A stretch of DNA of 64,000 bases from Cryptomeria japonica (Eukaryota > Streptophyta > Pinopsida > Cupressales > Cupressaceae): assembly GCF_030272615.1 (NCBI RefSeq), contig NC_081407.1, positions 442,149,213 to 442,213,212 of the forward strand. The letters run 5' to 3'. A program made the translations under genes and the position numbers. Positions within the stretch are counted from its first letter, which is position 1, and every line of letters starts with the position of its first letter. Positions 22,141 through 34,791 of the stretch are shown one piece after another. Below the pieces are notes generated by a model. That model saw only the letters and a program-made list of their open reading frames with translations, was not told the origin of the DNA and did not search any database.

Positions 22141-25100
22141 TCAGCTACGACTACGGAGACGCTCTCTACCAACTGCACTTCTGCAAACATCAAACAAAGA
22201 AACTTATGAAGCTTATAATCAAACAACAACAAATTTCTATCTAAAAAGCATACCAACACTTGAACATTATAATTTCTGCTGCAAGGTATTCAACAAGCAA
22301 TAAAATTTGACAAAATAAATTAATTTGAATAAATAATTTTTAACACCTACCCATTAGCATGAGGAGAGACATCACGTTCACGGCGAGATGGCGGTGATTT
22401 GCTGTAGTTGTGTACCCGCTTAGGTGATACACTTGATCGGTATGGAGACCTACTCCGGCGAGGAGGGCTGTAATTAATTCCATACATAAGCAAATAATGA
22501 ATTTTAAAAAGTCAAACTTAGAGCACAATAAAAAACAATCTAAATTAAATGATTTAAAATTGGGTTATCTTTCAGGTAACTATTGTGATTCCTGCCTGGC
22601 CTCCAACATCTTCTGCTGCATCAACTCCTCTTCTTACCTGTCTAATCCGCATCCATTCCTAAAACCTTCATCATAGGAATGGAAGATCACAGCAGTCTTT
22701 CCCATTGCTTTTCATTTTAACATGAATAAACATTATCTGCATTGGATCTGCATGGAGAAGCCATTTCTTGCAGCATCTCTTATAGGCAGTCTTGTAGAAC
22801 AAAAGCATCAGATAACCCATTTCTATGGAAGAACAGCAACATTCATTCACATAACTATTGACAATGTACTAGCCATCCACGAATTGTTCATCCAAATAAG
22901 GTTGAGAATTGTGATCGATCCAACTCAGGGTGCAAAACCACCCATGAACCCAATATCCACACATCCCAGCCAAATTTACAGTTAGTGTAAAGAAGGCAAG
23001 AAGAGTATAGTTTCAGACTAGAAAAACTAAGACCACTAAAAATATGTTCCATGGCATTGTCAACTTAGACATACCTCCGTCCATATTCTGGACTGCTACG
23101 CCGATGTTGTGGAGTAGGACTGCCACGTCGTCCCCTCGATGAACGTCCAGAGCCTGTTCCTGAGCGACATTCTCGAGCAAAATGCCCAGACCCGCCACAT
23201 TCGTAGCACTTTAGATCACTTCCACCACGCCCACGGCCACCACCACCACGAGGCCCCCCACCACCAGAGCCACGAGAGCGAGAGAGTTCCACACGCCATC
23301 CATTTTTGCCTGTCAAAATCAATAATGGCTTAGATTATATGAGCATCTTTCTACTAAATAGGTAAATATGTTCTATGATGTAGCTGCAGCGTTCTCTAAT
23401 TCCAGTGTACAGTCAAACAAAAAAGTAAAACTAATTTAAGAATTTCCTAAGAAACAAAAATACTGAAAATGAAGATATATTATGACTTATGAACTGTGCA
23501 TGAACCAAAGAATTACCAAAGTTATCCTTAAGAAACTAATTTATGTTACGGCCCAAAACAGATATCACATGAATCTGAAATAGCCACATGCATCTCCAAA
23601 ACAATAGACCTACGCTAAGAAAGATATCAACTTAAATCAGAGAAGAAAAACACTGACAGACCAACAGAGTCAAGAAAGCCCACTAGACCAACTGAATTCA
23701 GAGATTAACTGTAATCTTTATAAATATCAATAAAACAGTTTTGGATGTGAGTCCAGGTCAAAAATCAACTTGCCGAGTCAAAGCTGAGACTGAGTCTTGT
23801 AACACTAGTTAAAAGTTTCAAACACATGACTTACAGTCACCTTATCGATTCTTTTTCATTCCCAATTAGAATACAACATTGTTCTCTGAAAAACGAAATA
23901 ATAACTAAAAGGCAATTTTACCTAAAATTTCTGTGTGTAGTCTTTCTCCACTAGGGGTTTGTTGATGATCAATCGTGGTGCCACTCAAATTTTTCCCCAA
24001 CCATGTAAAGGTTATCATTCATCAAAGATAACTAAAGGAAATTAGAATTGCTTGACCATGATAATGACTTATCTGATCTCCCTACAAACAAACAAAAATT
24101 CTAAGTTGTGTTGTAGAGTTCCTGCATGTGGCTTATTTCTTATGTGACTATTACCTAACTAGTGTCCTTGTGAAATGAAATTGACTATATCATCAAATAG
24201 AAAATATAAGAAAACATCAACACAATTGTTTTGAGAAAAATATGCGTGCCTGCAGTACTACATTTGAATTTTATATCATTAAATAGCTAAAATAGTTGAA
24301 ACAAACATGTCTGAAGAATCAATTGATACTTTCAAAATAAGAAACCGCATTACCATTCAAGGCACGTATGGCATCCTCTGCATCTCTTCGATCATCAAAC
24401 TCAATGAAAGCATAGCCAGGAGGTTTTCTTGCAACCCATACACTATAAAATCAGAAGATAAGGAGTTAGGAACTTTCCTTACAAACAAAAACAAAGCATA
24501 AAGTAGTTAAAAATCGTCCTAATATCAGGGTGAAGTAAACATAATCAAGCAATCAACAAAAAGCCCTATATAAAAGAGAAGCCACAATACCAAATAGATA
24601 GAATAAACTAGCAGAGTATACATCGTTTAAACTGAGAGCACAACAACTTGGATTTAAAATGTACTCAGTCTTTTAAAATCAACTGGAATTGTATCTGATA
24701 AATGTGAGTTATCTTAGCACACTCTCGAGGAAAATCAAAGCAGCTAATAAGACATAGCAATCTAATTTTTTAGAATGTTTATTAAACCCATTCTCTAGTA
24801 CTACATACAATGTCTTGCCTTATTTATGTTTGTTCCCTTCACGAATAACCAGGACTAATTCTAACATCCCTGAAATCTTATCATTTGATAGATCGGTACA
24901 TTTTCAATCAAAGGCACAACTTTTGAGTTGATGTACAACGCTGACTATTTCTCTATGGTTTCTCCAAACCAAATTCCTAATAATTATCCACCAAATATCA
25001 ATGTTGCCAAAATCATGACTCACAATTATTCAGCAAGGGTTTGAAAAAACCACAACTGAAAAATAACTAAAAGAACTTATTAAGAACATAAAACTTCAAA

Positions 25101-28100
25101 AACTGAGGGGAAAAAGAAGCAAAAATACAAGTTCTTTGTTTTAAGGGAGGATGTGCCAAATGAAATTGTTTTTCATCATTAATCACAAAAGTTAAATTAT
25201 TGCTTATATTGGATGATTTGCAATTTAGAAAAAACAAGTACGCCAAGGGATTGATTCCCAACCTTGATAAGTAATCGATAGTTCTGATAACAACACCATA
25301 AATATTAAAAGATGCTGTCTTTTAATTACATTTGCATAGCAAAGACTAAGCATTGGAAGAAACTTATCATTCAATTAACATTGTAATTCTAAAATTTTGT
25401 AAAACTTAGGGGCTAAATTCCACTCACTCACAACCCTGAATAAGAAAACAATGGAGTGGTAGCTTTTAGCAAATCTGGATCCTGAGAGGTATTTTTTCAT
25501 ATGAAAATGGAAGTCTATTTTGCTAAACTGGATTAGGCAATATTTGGAAGTAGTATGGAAATATTTACCGAATCAAGCTCCTGTTTGTTTCCACCAATAA
25601 CATCAAGATTGACTATCTCAATGTTCTTGGATTACGAGGAGTAAGAACAATATCGGTTTTCTAAAGCTGTCAATTCACACGACTTTGCATTAGTCTTCCA
25701 ATGGAAAAATCAAGCAAAGGCATCTTCCTCTGATTTGGTAAAAAAATTCAATCAGCTATAAAAAAAAATTACATGCCTTTTATCTGGAAACCACGACAAG
25801 CGCCAAGAAGTACAGTTAAGCTGGCATGAGAAAGCTAGGAAGTGTGTACACAAAAAAACATAAGAAATGAGTTGAAACAAGAATATTAGATAAAATCAAA
25901 ATGTGAAGTCTTGCAACGAAGATTGTAAGCATGGCATAAAATAAAGTGATCTTTTATCCAAGTTTGCTAAAACTGGGATTCCACAACTATGTGAAAAATG
26001 TATCATCCAAAGAGAACTAGCAATATAAATGGCCCTAATTTTATTATTTCCTGTTATCATGAGCAAACTTTACAAGATTGTTATGATATCAAAAGCTAAT
26101 AGTCAACAGTTTGTTGTGCATTTGTGTGGAACAATATAATATTCTGTAGTTTTGGACTATCCTATTATTTAATTGTATTTTTCTAGCACTTAATTGCAGT
26201 TGAATGTCAGTTGTATTTTTCATGATAATCAGCTGCAATTTTTGTTAGGCAACTGATTTATATGTAAATAGTTATTGTCCAATAGAAACGAAGTGGTCAA
26301 GTCATTTGGATAAATTATCTAGAAACAGACACTTAAATGTTTTTTCAGAATCCTGCATACAGGTCTGAGACTTGGTTTTGAGCAAGGAAAGCAACCACAC
26401 TGCACTTCGGGACATCTTGACCAAAGTGAATTTCCATACCTTCTCAGAAATGTTTTTCTTCAGTTCTAAGTCCTGGAAAAGTAATTTTGTATTGTCATTC
26501 TGAAAGCTGTTGTATATTCATATTTCAGTTCTTGGCTTATGTTTAAAGTTTCAGATCTATGGATTACAAAAATTATTCCAGTATTTGAGTTTCTCTATTC
26601 TACACTTCATGTTTATATCAGCTTATATTTAAAGTTTTGGACCTAGGGATTACAAAATCATTGCAGCATTTGAGGATCATTTCAGAACTTAGATTTTCTA
26701 TTCTACAGTCCGGGCTTAAATGTATTCTGCCTATCAGGCCATAGGTTTCTCCCCTAGAATTACAGTGGCCATGGCAAGTTACATTTGGATCTGTACTTCT
26801 CGTGACATAGTAATTATTGGTATTTTTATGTCCAAAAATGCATATTAGGGGGTTTAGAACCTATCTCTTTAATATATCCAATAAGGGTAGATTAAGAACC
26901 ATATTTCCAGTGTAGGAATCTTTATTACTTGTTCAAATTCAATAAAAACTCAGGCCACAGTTTGTATTTTTCAGGCAAAGGTATCTAATGCAAAATCCGG
27001 TGGCAATCCCCTTTCCTGATTGTAACCCATGTTCCAAGTGGCATTCGTATGAGAAGGCAATTCATAATCATCCTTGAGCAAGATTATGGGAATCAACTCT
27101 CTCCAGCAGGACTATTGGCATGTTTTTAAGCTGCAGCAGTAGATCTATATGCTTGAAATTGGCTTATTTAAAACTTGTTCAAGGTGAGATTCAACACATT
27201 GTAATATATGTTTCTTATTTTTCTCTTATTCATAGTCCTCTGAAAATTAGTGGAAGATGGACAGAATTTTGAGTTCTATGACATCAACTTGTAGTTTATG
27301 AAGTAATTACTGTTATTCTTCCCATAGATGAACTTATGGAGTAATTACTGTTATTTTTCCAATAGATGAACTACTCACCACTCGGCAAAACTCGCCAAGG
27401 CCTGAAAAAAAAAACTCGGTGAAAAACTCGGCAACTTAAAAACACGCTTAAATTTAATTAAAAATGCATTTTTTTTGTCAAATTTAATGAGAAGATGCAT
27501 CCAATGAGTCAATAAATGAGAACACAAAAGAAACAAGCTGAGTCTAGATATATTTAAATGCAAAGTGAGTACAAAATCGCATCCTCATGAGGAATGCTGA
27601 TGGCTGGAAGCAAAATAGTAAATAGGTTTTGTAGAACTAAAAGTAAATAAATCAATACAATTACATCTTCCTCTTCCCAACTCTAGTAAAAACTAAGGGA
27701 GAGGTGGAACTAGAAGGTCTAGTCCTAGAAGTCGGTTGTGGGCGTGATTGTGCCTCCTCACTCGGTATGACTGGCTCAAGCTATGGCTCATCCTCCATCC
27801 TAGATATAGCTCTGTCTCTAGCTGCACCAGGCACTGGCAATGACTCCTCATCCTCCTCATCCTCCTCAATGTCATCTAGTGTGAAACCAAATCCACCCCC
27901 TCCTCTGTAGCCTACCTCTCCAAATCATTGATGTCATCCTCTATAAACAATGGAGGCTACTCCTGTGATATCCAATCACTGTAAGGATCTATATCATCCA
28001 AATCAATTGGACCAGTTGGTGCTTCCTCTACCTTCTTTATGCACAACCGAAGATTATATTGCACAAAGAAAAGGTCATTGAGACGTTTTTGAGCTAACTT

Positions 28101-31100
28101 GCTCCTCTTCTTCGCGTCGATCGCCTCAAACAAGCTCCAATTGCACTCACAACTGGATGAACTACAAGGTTGACATAAGATTCTGAGGGCAAATTTTTTG
28201 AGATTTGGGTTATTTCCACCCCGACTTTGCCACCAAGCATCTGCAAATTAAAATTAGGTTGAGGGTAGCACCCCTCGCCAGGGTATGAGGGTGAGAAAGA
28301 GAGGGGTAGATAGATAGGTCTAGATCTTGGGGGAGAGAGGAGAGAGTGAGATGGAGAGTGGTGGAGAGGGGGATAGAGGAAGAGTGATAGGGAGATAGAT
28401 AGATAGGTCTAAAATTCGAGGCAGATAAAGTGAGTGAGATAGAGAGAGCGAGAGAATGTTGATAGGAGCATACTGATTACTAAAATTTGACTAAGTCTGA
28501 AAAATTAAAAGATCTTCTAAAATCTAGAATTTGCATTATAACTCCTAGAGATCTGAAACCACTCTCAAACATCCTGCCAATATATACATGAAATATAACT
28601 TAAAAATGTCTCTTATACTTAAATGTTATAGTTCATGTATATATTCTGATGAAGAGAATGAAACTGACCTGAAGAAACAAAAATAGATAATTTTTTGACA
28701 TGTTTGGGCCTCTTTTTTTAGTGTTGCCGAGTTTTTTAAAGAAACTTGCCAAGTTTTTCAGTGTTAGTTTTTCCCAAAAACTCAGTGAGTTTTTATGGCG
28801 AGTAAAAGTCGTAAAAACTCGCCTTGAAGAGTTTTCGGCGAGTAGTCCAACTATGATTTTTCCTATGCCAGATCAGATTCAGTTCATAGTAACCAGTGTC
28901 AGTACAGATTACTATTAGAGTAAACTAATCTACATATTGAGGATCGTACTGAAACTAAACTTAGAAAGCTATGCTTGATCTACAATGTCATTGTGATTCA
29001 CCAAATGGAACAAATATATAATGTCATGCATTTGCCTGTTAATTGTAAATACTAAATGCTGCAAAAGTAAAAGCATTTAAGAATTTGTCTCATTTTCAGT
29101 GCATTTTATTAGCATGTAAAAGATCATTACAATCCTATCGATCGTGCCCTCTGCTGCACATTTATCCAAGTTGAGGCAATGAAAGGAAGCAATGATAAAC
29201 CTATCATTCACTAGTTATTTGTTTAAACCAAAAAATTGTCTAAATTGCTGACTTAATCCCATGTCCAAAATGATCCAAGGAAATCAAGACAAGCACAGAC
29301 TCCATTACAACCACTAATTATGAAAAGGATCCCACAGATATTTCCAATTTTTCACATTGGAAATTTTCAGCTTTTAGACTTTCAGTGGAAATTGAAACTA
29401 AAAATTCCTCAATTAACTGCTAATGCCTCTTTGCTTCCTGCAATATTGCTGTTATGTTTGCTGTTCTTATCAGGATGCCTGTTTATATGTTATATGACCT
29501 GGCAAATGAGAACTTAGGTATATAATGTTAAAAGTTAAACCTTGTAGTACTTCTGATATGAAGGAAACTGCATGCCCTGCAATATTCCTTATGTCAGCTC
29601 TGTAAATGTTTTCACCAAGGAATATGAAATAACTCAGTCTTACAGTCTTCTGTTACTTAACCGTTAATATAAATATAACAACCAATTTGGATTAGACCAA
29701 GGATGATGGCCTTTACTAACCATTCAAACTAGCTCTCTTGGCCCATTGGGACAGACTAAGGGTATCATTTGCCAGCCCAAAGTGATAAAAGAGAGGCCTA
29801 TGGTGCCAAAGAAAAAATGCAGGTTTCCAAAGTCTACACAAGCTGATACTTAAAAATTCAAATTTCTTATTCATCCTGAAAAATTATAAAGGAACTCCAA
29901 AAATTAGTTCAAATACTATCATTAAATATTTTGCAGAGCACACCTCCTGAAACTATCATACCTTTGAGAATAATGGAGAAAAGAGATTTTACAAGGGCAT
30001 GTGATTTTTATTCACAAACTCAACAATAATTCAAAAACTAGACTAATCCCTTAGTTAATTGTGTATATCATAAACTGTGTCACTCCTTTTGCATGCGTCC
30101 TGGCAGGGCATCTACATACAAATCAACATATCTCTGAAAGTTTATAAAAATCGAGATAGGCATTCTGTGAACAAGTAAAAGGGCATTTTCATTAGACTTT
30201 TGAATGCTTATCTTATATGTGTACATAAAACCAAATGACATATAAAATATGTAAAACCCGATAACATAAAGAATTAACACTTGAGCAACATTGAAAGTAA
30301 ATAAGTTGATCTAATCAAGGAAAGATAGCAGACTAAACACATTTTACACATAGATAAGGGAATATACAAACAATACACTTAACTCCAATTTAAATTGTCA
30401 AGGCTCATGCCTAGTTAACTTGGCTAGCAAAATGAGTCTACGGAAATAACCCTTCAAAGTCCCTTTCTCTTTTGCTTTCTCAAGGACAAGCTTTAATCCA
30501 AGCACGAACAAGTATGCTATTGGCTAATGAATGTGACAAATAGACGTTGCCTTAAAAATGATCCCAGAAGAACCTTCAGATTGTCTTTGTCCAAAAATGA
30601 AGGTCAAGATTGTAAGTTTAAATGACCCTCCATGGCATATGATCATTTCTGTGAATTTCACCTAACACAAGGAAAATTTGGAGAAAATTGTATTTGGTAC
30701 CTTTCCCAGCCAAAAAATGTGATGAGAGTGAAGCCTTATCATAAAGTACTAGTAATCATGCTTAGCATTGACAAAAAAACTACTAAAAATAAAAAAGCCT
30801 CTAATAAGTAAAATAGGTATTTCATAATTACACACTTACACTGCAAAATACAAAAGGAAATCAAGGATCCAATAATCAATGATGAGAAACTATCAGTACA
30901 CTCATTATAATACTGAAAAAAAAATCTTGAAGTGTATGCTTCAGCAACAACCGGGAATGTTCTTATAGCAAATCTACAAAGCTTGTGTAAAATAAATATC
31001 TCCAAGGAACCCTAGCATATGCAATCATAATAACAGTTGCCGATTAACCTATATCTTTCAACAAGCGAGAACACAAAATTTCTAGCTGACAAATTAACAG

Positions 31101-33891
31101 TATGAACTTATATTCTAGAACTATTAGTTCGATTATTCTACTCTTCCTGAAAATCCTTGATTAATGAAATTACCCCTTTAAATTTCAATGGTGATAAAAC
31201 CAACTTTTCGATGCTAAAGCAAATAGTGAAACAACTTCACGTATTTGTTTAATGGTCAAACATCAGGAATCTCAATACAACAATGAACCTAAGAATGAGC
31301 CCCTCTAGGACCTAAATATATAAATGAGAATCTTAGTATCAATTTGCTCACTACCACAGAAGATGTAACTGGATACATACACATTAGCATAGCCACATTC
31401 TTCCTAACTGTGGCAGTGAATTCTAAGTTGATTTTAGGAAACATCAGAAACATTCATTCAAAAATACTCATGGTCCTCCAAAATATATAGTCATGCATAA
31501 GATATCAGGGGAAAGATAATGTGCACTGAAACAAATTTAATTGCATGTGAAGCACAACAAGATTGAAGAGATCACGACTTCATGTTCAACTCAGGTAAGA
31601 AGAGAGCTACCTTACCCAAGTCTGTACCTGAACCTAAAAATAAAAAGACTACAAGAAGTACAGCCGACCACCATCTGCTAAAAATCAAATGCCAACTCAA
31701 CTCAGAACATAACACATCATTGTGCCATATGTCCTACTAACAACAAAAAATATTATTCACCTAAGCCTAATCAACTAGGTAAAAGAAAACTTAAAACAAT
31801 TCATGAGTCATAAGAGAAAAAGCAAAAATCAGGACCCAATAACTCAATGCAATGGGTGGGTATCCGAAAGACATAAAGCTACTTGATGAGTTTATTATGA
31901 CTGAAATATCCTGTTAAAATATCAACTGTGCAAATAAGTTGAGTTCTTCATATATAAAAAAAAAAAAGAAAAAGAAAAACACGTGAGTAATGAGAAACTA
32001 ATGAAGGCAATCATGAAGAACAAAAATGTTATGAACCAGCAATGGCCCAATAATTCAATGACAAGAAAGAAAACAACACACCACTTAACCCCCTTAAGTT
32101 TGCAAGATTTAAATCCAAGCCTACTACAACTAACAAATATGACCGTGAAAAAACAAGGAGTTGATTTCCATTTATATAGAAAAGAAATGCAAGTGGGTAT
32201 TGAGAGGCTAATGAAGGAGATTGTATAAAAACCAATTATCCAAATCAGCAAAACCTATACCCTAATCATTAAAGAGAAAGGGATGCACATTGCTAACATC
32301 CAACAGTTGGCAGGAGGCAAAACCAAGCCTACAACTTACATGTAAGACTTAACCAATCCAATATAATTAAGAGAGTGGGCAGATTCATGAAGATAACCAA
32401 ATATAGATCTTGTCTGGATCAAAAACATAAGAATATTTCATAATCGAACAATTAAACAAAATCATTAGATATCCACAAGACATTAGACTATTTCATGAGT
32501 TTGTCATAATCGAAATATCCTATCGAAAAGGCTAGTTAAGCTTCACCTATAGAAATAAGAAATGCAAGTGGAAACACCCCTTTAATTCTTACTTTCATGA
32601 AGCCCCTCATTAGTCTTTCAATTTCCTAACCATACAGATTCATCTAGTGAGATTCTTAACTCATAGTTATTAGACAAAGTTCTAAGTTGTGATCAAAGAA
32701 CCCCAAATGCCTCAAATTTCTAGCAGAGAAACCTTAGCTAACGGTTTCTATGTGAAGTAATGAGAAAGAAACACTGACTCCTTGACTTTATTAATATGAT
32801 ATTGAAGTCATTCAAAGGATAACTTGTCGAACATAACATATTATTGGAAGATTTAGAAGTGGAAAAGGCCCTTCAACTTGATTTTATTTGTTATTAATTT
32901 TTTACCTTCAATAGTGATGTTTATGGAAATTTTGGCAATTTTTTTGGATCACAAGGAAGCAATGTTCATAGATAAACCATTAATCACACATATCTTTTAC
33001 AGCAGTGAAGGGTTATAAGATTTATTGCCTCGACTAAAACCCTCCTGGTTGGTGATGCTGTAAGAGGGGTGACATAGACCACATTCAAACTCGATCTTTT
33101 AATATTTCTCAAACGTAGAGAAGTAGGAGAGTGCAATAGCCATCTAAGTAAACAACACACTCTTCATCCGCCCTCACCAAACGTAATGCTGTGCATAGCA
33201 AATATTAAAGAGTGGCTTCATTTTGGAAACTAAGAAAAGCAACTGCTTGTTTACAACACTGTGCACATGCAAATCAAAAACTGGCGCATATGACTTAGAA
33301 ATGCAAGTGGGTTGAGTTCCAACTATAGAGATGTAGAAATGAGGGCACAAATTACAAGACTTATGGGGATAATCATATAAAACAGTAATGCTCGGAACCA
33401 GAAAACACGCCTAATTCATTCACATGAAAAAAGTAGCACACTGTTTGTAGCTGGCAAAGCTCAAGATGCAAATCCAAGCCAACAACATAAATGTAAATAT
33501 AAACTATCCCACCAGTTAGAAGGGTTTGGAGATTCATGTAGATAAATAAAATACAGCCATTGTACAGACTAAAAAAACAAACTCGATTATTGCCCCCTCC
33601 CTCCCCTCCCCTTCACCAAATCAAAATGCGTCTGGTCAAAACTTCAACATCTCAACCAACCATTTTCAATTTTTCACTAGTTCATCTTCTCTATCATTAC
33701 CCACAAAAACTCAATACTCTCTTGTCCCTAAAATTAAACCAAACCGATAAAATAAATAATTGATTCAAGAAAAATAAAGTCAAAAAGAAAACTACCACCC
33801 ACCTCCGAAGAACTCCAAAGGCACGAAACTCATCTTCCAGCTCCTCTTCAGTAGTACGGGAATCCAAACCACCCACATATACTTTTGACAT
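22141..33891 (-). CDS. RSZ22-like: RSZ-type SR splicing factor (RRM, CCHC zinc knuckle, RS domain), five coding exons
   Basis: Coding exons in transcript order: 33891-33803, 24442-24354, 23309-23075, 22467-22351, 22180-22141; all introns are GT-AG. They give 570 nt and a 189-residue protein, close to plant RSZ21/RSZ22 (about 190-200). The RRM covers residues 1-70, with RNP2 VYVGGL (4-9) and RNP1 [10 protein letters not shown] (36-45). A Gly/Arg-rich hinge (72-89) precedes a CX2CX4HX4C knuckle (C94, C97, H102, C107). An Arg/Ser-rich tail with [13 protein letters not shown] ends in RSRS. Known for the family (9G8/SRSF7 kin): nuclear pre-mRNA binding, splice-site choice, phosphorylation of the RS tail. 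The start is the only ATG giving the conserved [10 protein letters not shown]. Exon 4 (117 nt, same phase on both sides) could be skipped in frame, removing 39 RS-region residues; skipping exon 2 (89 nt) would shift the frame. Looks intact and functional. Confidence 0.95.
27302..27377. repeat. 38-bp tandem doublet beside the hAT remnant
   Basis: The stretch agtaattactgttattttcc-like plus atagatgaac occurs twice, starting at 27302 and 27340, and abuts the left end of the hAT-like element. Confidence 0.85.
27680..28245 (-). pseudogene. hAT transposase C-terminal dimerisation domain, fragment
   Basis: Reading leftward from about 28240 the translation gives [20 protein letters not shown], then [20 protein letters not shown] and [14 protein letters not shown], all in one frame. 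This is the hAT C-terminal dimerisation domain (pattern ...NL...A..IL....SSS.CERNWS.F..IH.KKRN.L...RLNDLV.V.YNLRL). An acidic tail ([12 protein letters not shown]) follows, then a Ser/Pro-rich end with a few stops. The domain itself is open over about 70 residues although the catalytic RNase H-like part is absent. Whether it is transcribed within the SR pre-mRNA in antisense sense does not arise: it has the same orientation as the host gene. Confidence 0.85.
28254..28460. repeat. GA-rich low-complexity tract
   Basis: Purine-rich DNA (gagagaaag, gatagata, gagagtgag words) inside the hAT remnant, possibly expanded after the internal deletion. Confidence 0.7.
31850..33580. repeat. Diverged direct-repeat modules in SR intron 1
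   Basis: Word pairs recur in order: ccaagcctac near 32115 and 32326 and ccaagccaac near 33476; gaaatgcaagtggg near 32188, 32560 and 33299; gaaatatcct near 31902 and 32513. They look like an old, partly tandem duplication of about 200-400 bp units, now well diverged. Confidence 0.4.
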
Positions 33892-34116
33892 GACTGTTTG
33901 CAATCAGTACCACTAAAATTACCCGACTGAATAATACACACGTAAATCCACCAAATACAATAGGTTTAAATGAATACCCACTTATGAAAATGAGTACACC
34001 CCTGAGAAGCGAATCTTGATTTCCGAGAGAACAAATTTGTAGGTTTCTTAAACGAAGTCGGATTTTCAAATTGAATCAAATAATGTAACCATTACAATGC
34101 AAACCAATACCAGTGT

Positions 34117-34160
34117 AAACCCTACGACAAATGAGTTGACCGGACCCAAAGGTTATATCT
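34117..34160 (-). promoter_or_regulatory. Putative SR gene promoter elements (telo-box-like, TATA-like)
   Basis: AAACCCTA at 34117-34124 (plus-strand reading) is a telo-box, common near the start of plant genes for translation and RNA processing. AGATATAACC at 34151-34160 (minus strand) is a weak TATA candidate about 260 bp before the ATG. Both are short and could occur by chance. Confidence 0.35.
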
Positions 34161-34165
34161 AAATA

Positions 34166-34791
34166 CTCCTGACTTTGACAAAGGACGCGTGTCTGTACAT
34201 CGGCCCTCCTGTTGTTTTTATTGTGTGTTTAAATATTCCTGAAATACAGGTCAAATTGCCATGTGGATGCTATCATGATTAAAAGTCTAGGCGCAATTCA
34301 TATGAACGTGATGGATGTATAGTCCGAGACTTGGAAGGATGCAATAAAATTTCTGTTTGGAATGGAGACACTGAAATGGGTTTTAAGGGCATGGATCAGT
34401 ATTGTAAAACTAGCATTCTCATCTTGGTGTGCAATAGGTACCTCGAAGAGGTATGGAAGGTTAAAGATGGAATTTTTTGGTCTATTTTTTTGCATATATT
34501 TTTATAATATATGAGGTCAATTGATATATTATTTAGTAAATTAAGTTGTTTGTGCAATGAAGGTCTTTATGGAGAAGTGATATATTCAAATCAATGATGC
34601 CACTTATAGAGATCCAAACATGAATCAAACAAAAAGAAATAGAAGTATGATGAGTGGTTGTGTAAGCTTAAATGTTCAACTTGTTGATAAATGTGAATTA
34701 TAGAAACACTTTACTTAGATATCACATATTTCAAATATCAAACTATCAATGATAATCTTACATTCTATAAGCACAAGACAAAATTATTTAT
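34166..34791. other. SR gene upstream region
   Basis: No gene found; presumably contains the distal promoter. Confidence 0.4.

Larger units (their letters stand above)
27371..28845 (-). mobile_element. hAT-family DNA transposon remnant in SR intron 1
   Basis: The outer ends pair: ctactcaccactcggcaaaa on the left and, reversed, actactcgccgaaaactc on the right. Both subterminal regions are filled with repeated actcgcc/ctcggc words. Inside is the C-terminal part of a hAT transposase on the minus strand. The first two thirds of the transposase are missing, so this is an internally deleted, non-autonomous copy of about 1.5 kb. I found no convincing 8-bp target duplication. Confidence 0.7.
24443..33802 (-). 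other. Intron 1 of the SR gene (9,360 bp)
   Basis: The donor gtgggtgg follows codon 29 plus two bases and the acceptor ttttatag precedes tgtatggg. The intron splits the RRM between RNP2 and RNP1. The other introns are 1,044, 607 and 170 bp. Contents: AT-rich DNA, the hAT remnant at 27371-28845, a 38-bp doublet at 27302-27377 and diverged direct repeats at 31850-33580. I see no other coding exon. A long first intron inside the RRM is a known site of regulated splicing in plant SR genes; regulation here is inference. Confidence 0.9.

Noticed and set aside
23065-23322. Stand-alone Gly/Arg-rich zinc-knuckle protein
   Set aside because: It is exon 3 of the SR gene read through into intron sequence; splice sites at 23309 and 23075 fit the neighbouring exons.
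27363-28853. 8-bp target duplication for the hAT element
   Set aside because: The flanks tagatgaa and tccaacta do not match, so the boundaries or the flanks have decayed.
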